A stretch of 64,000 nt of DNA from Xylona heveae TC161 (Eukaryota > Ascomycota > Xylonomycetes > Xylonales > Xylonaceae). The notes below the pieces were generated by a model that saw only the letters and a list, made by a program, of their open reading frames with translations, was not told where the DNA came from and searched no databases. Where the stretch lies: assembly GCF_001619985.1 (NCBI RefSeq), contig NW_017264196.1:434001-498000 (forward strand), in the 5' to 3' direction. Below are positions 1-10,217 of this stretch, piece after piece (position 1 is the stretch's first letter; each line of letters starts with the position of its first letter). The translations under genes and the position numbers were made by a program.

Positions 1-1
1 C

Positions 2-2812
2 GCCGAGGACCATTCACTTGGCGTTGCAATCCGCCTTTTCGATGCCGCCACAGCCAGCCGGAAAACCCGCATGTTTGCACCCGAGACCTATCGTCTGCTG
101 CTTTCGGCGTGCGCCGAGCATGGCCGCATCGAAGATATGATCAGAATTTACAGTCACCTGGAATCAGCCAAGGTCATCCCTCACACCACGGTCTTTTCTT
201 CCATGATCAAGGGTTTTGCCTCGACTGGCGACCTGAGTAGCGCTGTCGAGTGTTACAATGAATACAAGGCGCTGGCCATTGCTAATGACAATGGTGCCGC
301 GAGTCTGATTGACCGTGACGATAACGAGGTGTACGCTGCACTGATCAAAGCCTACGCCGCGTGTGACCGGGCTGTTGGTGGACTCCGATTCTTCGACAAG
401 ATAGTCGACTCGTTTGCCCCTGTCAAGGATGTTCGAGAGGCTCAACTGGCTTCGCTACACGACGCTGTTGTACTCAAAGCACTAGTCCGTGAGCGTCTTG
501 AAAGGCATGCATACTCGGAGGCAATGAACCTCGTCGAGAAGTATCCTCTCAGCTCCAGCGCTCGTGCCCGGGCTCTCGCGGATGTTTGCGTCAATGCTGC
601 AGACAACAACGACGTTGCGATGGCAAGCAAAGTGTTTGCTCAGCTTTCTCTCAATGAGACTGGCTCTCCCCTCCCAGCTATGGCAATGCTGGCGCTTAAT
701 GTTCGTCGGGGTGATGTCGAGTCCGCCAGATTCTACTGGAGCACTCTATTGTCATATGCTCACATTACTCCGGCTTTTATTGAACCCACTGCCATGTATG
801 CCGTGGCGCTCATTGGTAGCGGTCACATTGATGAGGGTCTGTCGCAGGCTCGCCAGATGTTTTCTCGGGCACGAGCTTCTGTTGGCACCCCTCAGGCCAA
901 GGCGGAACTGGTTGATGAAATCGATGAGGCTATCGAGTTCATTGGTCGGTTTTTGAGCGAGAAGCGCATTGTTCCGCCGGTCAATGCAAGCATGAGTCTT
1001 CTCTGGGCCATGGTAGAAAATGGTGGCTTGGTCACCTCGGTCGCGGATCAGGCACTCACCTCATTTACGGCAGAGGGCATTGCCCAGCTCAGCTGGAAGG
1101 ACCTGACTTTGCTTCTCCAGGTCCAATCGGGCATGCTCATGGGCCCTATGGCCGACATTGCAGCCGCCTCGCGCTTCGCTCAACTGTTGGACGTTACCAT
1201 GTCGAGTGGTATGCCAATTGACAAGCGCACAGCCCAATTGATTGAGCAGGCCCTGAGCTTCATTGCTAAGGATCGCCCTGATCTCCTTCACCGTTTCCGG
1301 GAATACCTCGTTCCGCGGTCTGCTTTGGCCCCGTTGTCCAATCCCAAGGTCTCTTCACGATTCTCGGCGAGCCCCCACGAGGATGCCTTTGACCCGCATG
1401 CAGCTTCTACTGACTTCAAAGGCTCCGTCGCTATCGCTGAAACATTGGAGAAAGGTCATGGTTCAGTCAGTGCACGTCTCGAGGAAACCCTGAACAGAGT
1501 CAAGAGCATGCGTCGGGCCGGTCGCCACCCTCGGTACGTCACTTATGCAAAATTGATCTCAGCCGCTGCTCGGGACAACCGCGTTCAAACCATGCACGAG
1601 GTGTTGGCTATGGCTCGCCATGATGTGCCTCTCTTGACAGAATACCGAGTTGTTCGTTACGGCTGGGTGTCCATCTTGGACGCTATGGTCGCTGGCTCTC
1701 TTGTACTCGGCGATCGCGCTGCCGCTGCCAAGTATCACCAAGAACTCCTTGACATGGGGGCCACCCCGACGGCGAACACCTTTGGTTTGTACATCACCAC
1801 ATTGAAAGACACTGCAAAGACATTTGACGAGGCAACAGAGGCTGTCAACATTTTCCTGCGTGCCAAGTCGGAAGGCGTTGAGCCTTCCTCGTTTTTGTAC
1901 AATGCTCTGATTGGCAAACTCGGCAAGGCTCGCAGAATTGATGACTGTCTCTTCTACTTCAGTGAGATGCGCGCTCTTGGCATTCGCCCTACGAGCGTCA
2001 CATACGGTACCATTGTCAATGCACTTTGCCGGGTCAGCGACGAAAAGCTCGCCGAGGAGCTCTTCGAGGAGATGGAAATTACTCCCAATTATCAACCTCG
2101 ACCCGCTCCCTATAACAGCATGATGCAGTTTTTCTTGACCACCAAACGGGATCGGACCAAGGTCATGGCTTACTTTGAGCGGATGAAATCGAAGAACATT
2201 CGGCCAACTCTGCATACGTACAAGTTGTTGGTTGATTCTTATGCCACGCTTGAGCCTGTCGATATGACGGCCGCCGAGGCCGTCATCGAGGAGATGCGCC
2301 GCAATGGCGTCGCGCCAGAAGCTGTCCATTTTGCTTCGCTTATCCACGCCAAGGGCTGCGTTTTGCATGACATGGCTGGAGCCCGCGCAGTGTTTGAGCA
2401 GGTTATTGCTGATGGCCGCGTTCGTCTGCAGGCGTGCCTCTATCAGGCTCTCTTTGAGGCCATGGTAGCCAACCACTGCGTCGTCGATACGGAAGCATTG
2501 CTGAACGACATGCACGCCCGTAACGTCGAGATGACTCCTTATATTGCAAATACCTTGATTCATGGCTGGGCACTAGAGAAAAATCTTTCCCGCTCCGAGG
2601 ATATCTATAACAGTTTGGGCTCTGCCAAGCGGGAGCCTAGCACGTATGAGGCGATGATCCGTGCATACCTCTCGATCGAAGACCGAGCCAAGGCCCAGGT
2701 CACTGCACAAGAGATGCTCTCTCGTGGCTACCCTGCTGCCGTTTCAGCCAAAATTACAGACTTGGTCAGCGGTGGAACCGGTTCTACCTCAGAAGCTATG
2801 GCACAACTGTAA
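2..2812 (+). CDS. Pentatricopeptide repeat (PPR) protein, 5'-truncated by window edge
   Basis: The frame is open from base 2 through the ATG at 71 to a TAA ending at 2812, so the gene starts before the window. About 936 residues are visible with no intron. Degenerate 35-residue helical repeats recur through the protein. Clear ones lie near residues 5-70 (counting from the Met at 71) and, in an almost unbroken array, from about 495 to 900, with hallmarks such as 'YNALIGKLGKARRIDD' and 'TYGTIVNAL'. PPR proteins bind single-stranded RNA in organelles. Fungal ones of this length and layout resemble the Cya5-type factors that help express mitochondrial cytochrome oxidase mRNA; that subgroup assignment is inference. 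The N-terminal targeting sequence would lie outside the window. The PPR call is firm, the RNA target unknown. Confidence 0.9.
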   Translation, partial: AEDHSLGVAIRLFDAATASRKTRMFAPETYRLLLSACAEHGRIEDMIRIYSHLESAKVIPHTTVFSSMIKGFASTGDLSSAVECYNEYKALAIANDNGAASLIDRDDNEVYAALIKAYAACDRAVGGLRFFDKIVDSFAPVKDVREAQLASLHDAVVLKALVRERLERHAYSEAMNLVEKYPLSSSARARALADVCVNAADNNDVAMASKVFAQLSLNETGSPLPAMAMLALNVRRGDVESARFYWSTLLSYAHITPAFIEPTAMYAVALIGSGHIDEGLSQARQMFSRARASVGTPQAKAELVDEIDEAIEFIGRFLSEKRIVPPVNASMSLLWAMVENGGLVTSVADQALTSFTAEGIAQLSWKDLTLLLQVQSGMLMGPMADIAAASRFAQLLDVTMSSGMPIDKRTAQLIEQALSFIAKDRPDLLHRFREYLVPRSALAPLSNPKVSSRFSASPHEDAFDPHAASTDFKGSVAIAETLEKGHGSVSARLEETLNRVKSMRRAGRHPRYVTYAKLISAAARDNRVQTMHEVLAMARHDVPLLTEYRVVRYGWVSILDAMVAGSLVLGDRAAAAKYHQELLDMGATPTANTFGLYITTLKDTAKTFDEATEAVNIFLRAKSEGVEPSSFLYNALIGKLGKARRIDDCLFYFSEMRALGIRPTSVTYGTIVNALCRVSDEKLAEELFEEMEITPNYQPRPAPYNSMMQFFLTTKRDRTKVMAYFERMKSKNIRPTLHTYKLLVDSYATLEPVDMTAAEAVIEEMRRNGVAPEAVHFASLIHAKGCVLHDMAGARAVFEQVIADGRVRLQACLYQALFEAMVANHCVVDTEALLNDMHARNVEMTPYIANTLIHGWALEKNLSRSEDIYNSLGSAKREPSTYEAMIRAYLSIEDRAKAQVTAQEMLSRGYPAAVSAKITDLVSGGTGSTSEAMAQL

Positions 2813-4467
2813 GCGACACGACATTGAAAAGGGGAAAAAAAAAAAAAATAACCTTCCGAACACGATTGGATGCCTGGTGTATTTTCGTTTTGCATCTTGC
2901 ATTGAGCTGCTCGTTGGGGCTTCTACACTCCAATCACAACCTAGCAAAACCAGATATTGGACAGACATGTTGTGTACGTGTGAAGTACGGACCAAGCCAA
3001 TGATCGGGCACAATGAGACAATTTCTGTTGCTGTCCCATTGTTTGTCCAGAACATAGTGGCGGTACAGTGACTGAGCTGGGGTCGTCATTCCACCTGCTT
3101 AACCCAACGTCACTTTGACAAAACCCGCCATCTATCCCTGCACAGTCGGCAGTCGCTTGGACTGCAGTTGACAGGTTATTCTTTGCTTCAATTTTAAAAC
3201 AGAAGTCGTAAGGGACTCGAGATGTTGGTTATTCTTTGCTTCAATTTTGATTCCCGATGCGAGCAGCGTATGGCGAACGGAGCATCTGGCGCAGGCGCCG
3301 TTGGATTTTCATCTCTTCAAACCGGATTTGCGTGTTCATTTTGTTACATGTTTGAATTTTACAGCCTTGGACGACTTCTTTTTCCCTTTATCGAGCTCGA
3401 GATGTCTTGCTGAAAAAGGCTGCTCTCGTACAGCATCCATGACTTGCACATGGCTTGCGTCATTTTACAAATTTTTAAATGAAGCCTGGCTGAGATGCCG
3501 GCTGATATCCTGAACTGAGGGCTTAACACCCAACACTTCTGATCTTGGCAGAGATCTCTGATTCTGCTGATTGGTCATGAACCATCTCTTTCCATCTTCT
3601 ACATGTATTACTATACCACGTTTCTCTTTCTTTTGTTCTCACATATTCGTTTCTTCTAAATTTTCTTATTAATGCTCGCTTTTCTGTCCATTCCACAATG
3701 ACGAGGATGGATAGTATTTATTTTCTCTGGATTTCTTTTACTACCTTCTTCATTAAAAATCGCTCTGAGCCAACCAGCGGCAACAAGGGCAGACCAAAAC
3801 AGGCAAGGGAAGCACTGAGGTCGCGATACACTAGGCTAGGAACTGTTTGCTTTGGATGCGTCATCGACGTTGACAGGAAAGATCATCTCTACTCGAATAT
3901 CTAGAAATTATATACCAGGAATAAATGGAGAAATTTAACCATTGATGGCCACTTTTCTTGTCATATGCTTTGTTAACATCGTAGACATCCTTGTTTTTGG
4001 AATAGGTGGTGATCCCAGATAAGATTGATTAGATACTTTAGATGAATCTAATCTTGGTCATTTTGAGTTCACCCCATCTACCCCGCGCTAGTACCTTTCT
4101 GACATAGAAGTGACTCCACGCGTCATTCGATTTCGAGAAAGTCAGTCACGATAGCTCAAAGTGTCATAAATATCAGTCCCCGGGATCCTTATGCTCATTG
4201 TCCGCTTTCCCGTGTCATTACGCCGTTTCATTGAAATAACACGGAAGAAGGAAACCATAAATTTCCACTGCTGAATCGTCTTTGGGTACACGAAACAACA
4301 GTTGCATGCCGATCCGAATCCAACGTTTATCAGCGCCGGTTCCAGCAATAATAGGACGAGCAAACAGGCCAGCACGTCTACCTTCCTCAACTGGTTCTTC
4401 TACAGTTCTTTATATACGTGGCCGTTATCGCTTTTTGTCCACACTTTCTCCGCAAAAGCATCGCACA
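2813..4467. other. Intergenic region, PPR gene to PNP oxidase
   Basis: About 1.65 kb without a supportable gene. It holds the PPR 3' end with an A-rich run near 2835-2850, a 22-bp direct repeat (3174-3195 and 3227-3248), pyrimidine-rich stretches around 3590-3700, and the promoter of the oxidase. Short frames here lack family features. Confidence 0.6.
3174..3248. repeat. 22-bp direct repeat pair
   Basis: The same 22 bases (beginning GGTTATTCTTTGC) occur at 3174-3195 and 3227-3248, 53 bp apart start to start. No further copies were seen nearby. It may be a local duplication. Confidence 0.75.
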
Positions 4468-5578
4468 ATGTCTTCGGTAGCAAATGGGCCTAACCCCGCA
4501 CACGCCTCGACAGCGCATCCAGCAGGACCCAAACATCTCATCTGTATGTCTTTGTAGCATTTTCCCCGCCCTTCAGAGCCTCCGTAAATGTGAATACTTA
4601 TAGCAAATAGTCGCGCCTGGCGGCTCTACAACGCATGCACAAGCAGCACAATTCACCAAAGGCGTCCTCTCTGCCAAAACTCTCGCAGCCTCTCCCTTGA
4701 CCCAGTTCAACGCATGGTTCCGCGAAGCTCAAGCGTCGGGCATTCCGTCTCCAGAAGCACTCACGTTATCCACTGCATCCCTACCATCTGGGCGGGTCAG
4801 CGGACGGGTACTCTACCTCAAGGAACTCGACGAGCGGGGATTCGTCGTGTACAGCAACCTCGGACACAGTCGCAAGTCGCACGACATCCGAACAAATGCA
4901 TTCGCCAGCATGACATTCTGGTGGCGCGAAATCGAACGGCAGGTGCGCATCGAGGGTAAAGTCGAGCGCATCGATCAAGCCGAGGCGCAGCGATACTACG
5001 ATACCCGCGTACGAGGCAGCCGGATTGGCGCGTGGGCAAGCGAGCAGGGCCAAGTCCTTGGAAGAAGAAAGCTCTTGTCAAAAGAGGATACGAAAAAGGA
5101 AGTAGACGCCCTAGCTGAAGTGGAAGCCGAGGCTGAAGAGCAGGAGCGGAAGCATGCCCCTGACAACTCTTCCTCTGCGACAACAGCGAAACCTGGAATC
5201 GAGGAAGCTTCCATAAGTGCATCTGGACCTGAAGAAGAAGCAGCCAAGCTCAAAATCAACGGAGACATTCTTCACCACCCCCACCCCGAAGAAGCCGCTT
5301 TCCTTGCCGCTGCGGTGGCCGTAGATGCCAATGGCAAACCAGACGAGGAAATGGGCCGCCATATCCTCGAGGACCGCGTCCGCGAGGTCGAACAGCGCTT
5401 TGAGGGCGTCGAAAAGATCCCCGTCCCGGACTTTTGGGGCGGCTATCGCATCGTCCCGGACATGGTGGAGTTTTGGCAGGGCCGAAATAGCCGCCTCCAC
5501 GACCGCTTCAGGTATACGCGTGACCTTGACCTGGGCGAGGACGATGCCCCTTGGACCCTTGAACGGTTGTCTCCTTAA
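4468..5578 (+). CDS. pdx3: Pyridoxamine/pyridoxine 5'-phosphate oxidase with a long acidic insert
   Basis: Exons 4468-4543 and 4611-5578 give 347 aa. The intron (4544-4610) has a GTATGT donor and an AATAG acceptor, and joins the frame exactly. The enzyme oxidises pyridoxamine or pyridoxine phosphate to pyridoxal phosphate with FMN and oxygen, the last step of the vitamin B6 salvage pathway. The FMN-binding split-barrel core runs from about residue 55 to 178 ('LKELDERGFVVYSN', 'SRKSH', 'TFWWREIERQVR'). The diagnostic C-terminal block lies at 295-347 ('FWGGYR', 'EFWQGR', 'RLHDR', final 'LERLSP'). Family members are usually about 220-260 aa. The extra length comes from a Glu/Ala-rich, probably disordered segment at about 178-294, between the last two conserved blocks. 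It converges with the dihydroorotate dehydrogenase gene. Confidence 0.93.
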
Positions 5579-6657
5579 GGCAGAGTAATGGGTCCAGGAC
5601 AGAATATATAGCCTTGGTGGTGGTAGCAGGATCAATTGGTTGCGCGGTGCTGTGGCGACACCATGAGAAGGGAAGGGAAAGCAAGGGTACTAAGCGTGAT
5701 CTGAATCTATAGAGCAAACTTATTTTTGCTTTCATTTGTCCATCTTTTACTGCTCACTTGCTCCTCATCTTGTTTATCCCTTTGTTTTTCTTTTTGCTTT
5801 TTCATTTTTGCTCTTTTCTTATTTTTTAAAGGCATGACTGTTCGGCACTCTTCAGCATAGTGCAGCACAATATGCATTGAGCGTCTTTTGGCATTCAACA
5901 TACCCGTTTTGCTTTCTTTTTTTCCTTTTCTCATTTCCTCATTTTCCTTTTTCTTCTTCTCTCCTGTTTTTTTTTTCTCGTACTTCTTCTTCTTCTCTCA
6001 TTTCTTCCAGAGTATTCCTTCGCTTCATATTCATTCATCTTTGCCTTTTTACCTTGGCCAGGAGCAAAACGAGGGGGCTGGCAAAATACACATTTGGCAT
6101 GAAGCCACTTCTGTACCTAAAGGTTAGGTACCTATAGTAGTGTAGTTATTACCAGTTGGAAAAGCTAGTTAGGAAATAGAATTTTATATTGTATTGTATT
6201 GCATTGCATTGTATTGTTTATTTATTCATCTTGGTATTCTCGCCGTCGCTTTAATCTTTGCTTGCAAAAATGTTCTAGCTTCTTGTTTCTTTTGATCAAC
6301 TCTAGACGGCTATGCGCTGTAATCTTCAAAAAGTAAAAGCGATGGAAGTGGAACTTTACATTGAACGAAATGAAAAGTGGAAAAAATGGAGAAGAAGACG
6401 GGATGGAGTGTAGAATGTAAAAGGAAATGGAAAAGAAATTGGAGGATATAAAAGTTGAATCTTAAAATGAGAATTTGAAGGAGAAACTCTCAAAACAAAA
6501 CAAAAGAAGGAAGATAAAAATTAAAAGAAAACAAAAGAAAAAAAAGGAAAAGAAAATGAGAAATGAGAAACTCTCAAATCAGAAGAAAAAGATAAAAGAA
6601 AAGGAAATCAAAAAGAGAAAACGAAGATAAAAAGAAGAGAAAAGAAAAACAGAATCA
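5579..6657. other. Convergent intergenic region with pyrimidine and purine tracts
   Basis: This is shared 3' territory of pdx3 and the dihydroorotate dehydrogenase gene. On the + strand about 5722-6060 is strongly pyrimidine-rich (TTTTC/TTCTT runs), and about 6370-6657 is strongly purine-rich (AAAAG/GAAAA runs). A pentamer repeat lies between them. No gene is supported. Confidence 0.7.
6187..6216. repeat. Pentanucleotide microsatellite (TATTG/CATTG), 6 units
   Basis: Six consecutive 5-base units read TATTG x3, CATTG x2, TATTG. The array is a short tandem repeat in the convergent intergenic space. Confidence 0.9.
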
Positions 6658-8236
6658 CTACTTTTCCTGCTTCTGCTCCACCAGCTCCTTCTTGATCCGA
6701 GTAATCGTGCCCGCACCGCCAAACACCAAGGCGGTATACAACATGGCGGCACTGGCGCCGGCATTGAGCAACTCGCGCGCCTGCTGGCCGTTAGTCAGAC
6801 CGCCGGACGAGAAAATGACTTTGCTGGCTGCTTTCTCATCCTTGGCGGGATGGTCGTCGAGGGCGCGTCGGTACGCTTTGACAAGGGCCAAGGACTTCTC
6901 AAAGAGCTGGGGCCCAGAATATCCGCCTTGTTCTTTCATGGTTTCCTGTTCTTTGGCGGGGAGAGCGTAACCGGTAGGAAGCGCGGCGGGACGAGCCTTG
7001 GTGGTGTTGGCGACAATGACGCCGTCGACGCCGGCGGCGTAGATGGCTTCGCAGATGCCGCTGATTTGCTCGGCCGAGTCTTCGTCCGGGCTGACTTTGA
7101 CCATGACGGCGGGCTTGGTGGCGCGGTCGGCGGCTCTGGCGGAGTTGACTACCCCTGTGAGGATCTTGGTCAGAGGCTCGACGCGCTGCAGGGTGCGCAG
7201 GCCGGGCGTGTTGGGGCTGGATACATTCACCACGATGATGTCGGCGTATTTGGCCAGCCGGTCCACGCAATACACGTAGTCGGCTTTGACGGCTTCAATG
7301 TCCTCGTCGGGCGTGGTCTTGTTTTTGGCGACTTGCACCGCCATGAGTCGACCGGCGGTCAAGGAGCCGGGCGGGACGCCCGCGGCGCCGTTGAGGACGA
7401 GACGCTCGGCTTCTTCGTCGGCGCCGAGACCGTGCTTGTATGCGTATTCCCGGACGCGTTGGCGTAGACGCCGTGCCATTTCGTCGGCGCCCAGAGAGTT
7501 GAGGCCGTACCGGTTGATGAGAGCGTGTTGGGACACGATGCGGAAGAGGCGTGGAGATGGGTTTCCGGGTTGAGGTTTGGGGGTGGTTCCGCCGACTTCG
7601 ACAATGCCGGCGCCCAGAGCGAAGAGGGCGTCGGGGATGTCTGCGTTCTTGTCAAGACCGGCGGAGGTGCCAATGGGGTTGGAAATCGTGTGTCCGAAGA
7701 TCTAGGGAATTGTTGTTAGATAGGGACAAAGTTAATAAGGTATTGGGGAAAGATGAGGAGGGTAGTACCTCAGTCTTGAGCTCGCCGGTATTGTCAGGGC
7801 TGGCGCGCTCCCGGATGTGTACGCCAAAGTCCCACATGGCTTTCATCAACTTGTTGCCGTATTCGTGCGCATCTTCGGCGTCGGGCAGGACCGTGCGGAT
7901 TATGCGCGGCACGAGCCATTGGTGTACGCTCGCCCGAGTGTCGGTGAAGTAGTAGAATCCGGCGGTTGAGAAGAGTAGGATTGTTGTCCCAAGCACCAGG
8001 TTCTTGACTCGCGTGATGCCAGACCGTGCGTCTGCTGCCGCTGCCGCGCCGGTTGAGGCAGAGCGTGTGGCTGTCCAGCGAGTAGCGGAGGAGGCGGTTG
8101 ATCTGGTAGAAGCAATTGATGGCCTAGAGGATCGCAGTTGGTGGAATTGACGTAGAGACAGCTGCTGGCAGTTGCGGGATTGACGACCCGCGAGCCGGAG
8201 CAGCGGCCGTGATGCCAGCGACTGACCCATTGCCAT
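6658..8236 (-). CDS. pyrE: Dihydroorotate dehydrogenase, class 2, mitochondrial
   Basis: Exons (transcript order) 8236-7769 and 7701-6658 give 503 aa. The 67-nt intron has a GTACTA donor and a CCCTAG acceptor. The enzyme oxidises dihydroorotate to orotate in pyrimidine synthesis and passes electrons to ubiquinone at the inner mitochondrial membrane. Residues 1-70 are Arg/Ser-rich, like a mitochondrial presequence. A single membrane segment lies at about 79-97 ('VLGTTILLFSTAGFYYF'), as expected for class 2. The FMN barrel carries 'NPIGTSAGLDKNA', the catalytic-serine loop 'NVSSPNTPGLR', 'VKVSPDED', 'VANTT' and the phosphate-binding 'ALVFGGAG'. The start is the first in-frame ATG (8236); a second ATG follows two codons later. 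The A. nidulans name pyrE is used by analogy. Confidence 0.95.
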
Positions 8237-8771
8237 GCTGGCTGGCAATTTATTAGCTGATGCAATCAATTAGAATCCACCAATTAAAGTAGTATGCACA
8301 AGAACGAGAGTGGTGGTGGACTTTATGCTGTATCCAAATCAAAGAAACAAATCAACGAAGATGTTGGAGGTGGATTTGACATGGGGGGGAGACGGGGGTT
8401 TTGCCGATCAGGCATGACAATGGGGGAAAGTCCTTTAAGCATTTAAGCCAATTTTCCACATACCTATTTCCGTGCTTGTTTTAAAGTTTTGAAGCCAAAT
8501 TTTCAAAATTGCTTTTGTGCGAATCTTTCGGCCTTTATTTATATTTTCTAGGCATCACGCCACGGTGCCTCAGGAAGAGAGAAACTTGGGCTGAGGTGGT
8601 AAGATTTCCTGGTTGATTTTGCCGGTTCAGCCAAAACTAGACGAAGGCGGTCTGGTTTAGTTCATCTCATAGTGTAAGAATAACTCATTCATTCTTCCAC
8701 TTCTTCTCCAGAAAACCAAAAAGACAGCATACAATCTACACGATCATGATACGATAATCATATTTCAAGCA
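8237..8771. promoter_or_regulatory. Divergent promoter, dihydroorotate dehydrogenase / rex4
   Basis: A 535-bp gap between two start codons facing apart must contain both promoters. It has G-runs at 8393-8399 and 8404-8408 and a CT-rich leader at about 8685-8710 before rex4. I see no clear TATA box or other recognisable element. Confidence 0.6.
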
Positions 8772-9963
8772 ATGGATTCAAAGAACCTCTCCAGCAACTG
8801 GAAACAGCTGCAGGCCAAATTGGCAGCGGAGAAGGGCAAATCACCGTCAAAACCAAAAGACGAGACGAAAAAGCAGCCTGCTCCCAAATCGACCTCGAAA
8901 ACGACAAAGCCTGGTTCGACGAGTATAAAGTCGTCAGAAAGCAAGAAAAGAAAAATAATCTCCTCTGAATTAGAGGCAGAATCTTCTAAGAAGCGCACAC
9001 GAAGAGATACCGATTCCACAGTACCTAAAAAGCGAAACCGGCCAAGCATGGAGGAGTCGCAACAAGTCAATGGCGCAAAGAACGATGCGCAGGCCAAGCC
9101 ATCTGCTTCCCTCGCACTCTGGGCCGAAGATAATGACATATCTCCAAAGGCTCTCGCCGAGGCCTATGGCGGAAACTTGACTCTGGTTGCTGGCAGTGGA
9201 GGCACAAAGGATGTTGTCAATGAAGGGTTGTCAAAGACGTGAGTATGCACTTGCTTTTTCCCTTCTTAAAGTGATCACATTAGGACTTCAATACAATGTG
9301 ACAATTTTTTCACCTTAGTCCGAGGATACTGGTAGAGTACGACGGATGCTAAATGTGATCAGTGCGCAAATAGGAAAATACATATCTCTCGATTGCGAAA
9401 TGGTGGAAGTCGAATCAGGCCGCTCTGCTCTCGCTCGAGTCAGTATCGTAAACTATCACGGACACCAAATCTATGACAGCTTTGTTATCCCTCAAGAGCG
9501 CGTCACAGACTGGCGTACCCCCATCAGCGGTGTATCGCCCGCATCAATGAAGACTGCGCGGACATTCGCGACCGTACAAACCGAAGTCTCTGAGATCATG
9601 GAGGGTCGGATCCTTATCGGACATGCGGTCAAGCATGACTTGGAAGTGCTCTTGCTCAGTCATCCTCGTAGGGATTTGCGGGATACCTCTCGACTCCCCG
9701 AGTTCCGGAAACTGGCAATGGGAAAGACGCCGGGACTGAGGAAACTTGCTCGAGAAGTGCTTGGTGTCGAGATCCAAGGCGGAGAACATTCTAGTGTCGA
9801 AGATGCGCGCGCGACCATGCTGCTCTTCAGAAAATTTAAAGACGCATTCGACCGAGAAAATGCCAAAAAGTTTCCTGGCGCAAAAGCTGCAGCCGGCCAA
9901 GACGGAGAAGGGTCAAAGAAAAATAACGCAAAGAAGAAAAAGAAGAAGAAGGGCAAGAAATAA
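8772..9963 (+). CDS. rex4: RNA exonuclease 4 (DEDDh 3'-5' exonuclease)
   Basis: Exons 8772-9238 and 9363-9963 give 355 aa. The 124-nt intron has a GTGAGT donor and a GATCAG acceptor, preceded by a GCTAA branch-like site at 9348-9352. Rex4 is a nuclear/nucleolar exonuclease linked to pre-rRNA processing. Residues 1-155 are Lys/Ser-rich and probably disordered, with nuclear-localisation-like basic clusters. The exonuclease domain follows, with all five DEDDh residues visible: D166 and E168 in 'LDCEM', D248 in 'HAVKHD', H298 and D303 in 'HSSVEDA'. The C-terminus ends in a Lys-only run. The start is the first ATG after the CT-rich leader. Confidence 0.93.
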
Positions 9964-10217
9964 ACTCACGGCGGGGGTTTGTAAAGAGTTTTTAAATCAT
10001 TTCTGGGCGTTGAGGCTGCATAGTTTGGACCTGTTTTTATATTACACACTACAATTGCATCGAGCCGCGTGGCGTTAGATATTAGAATGAGATCATTCAT
10101 TTGGTCAATTATCCGCTTCTTCAATCTCATCATTCGCGCAAGTCAATACTTGAAACGTTCAAGAGAAATTGGAATAATATCTGAATTTTGCAAATAAAAG
10201 GATCAGAATTGATTTAA

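Noticed and set aside
1559-2563. 334-codon minus-strand frame inside the PPR gene
   Set aside because: It mirrors the PPR coding frame and has no recognisable domain; a codon-bias shadow.
3222-3513. Two overlapping short + strand frames (63 and 88 codons)
   Set aside because: No family resemblance and no supporting splice partners; they overlap a local direct repeat.
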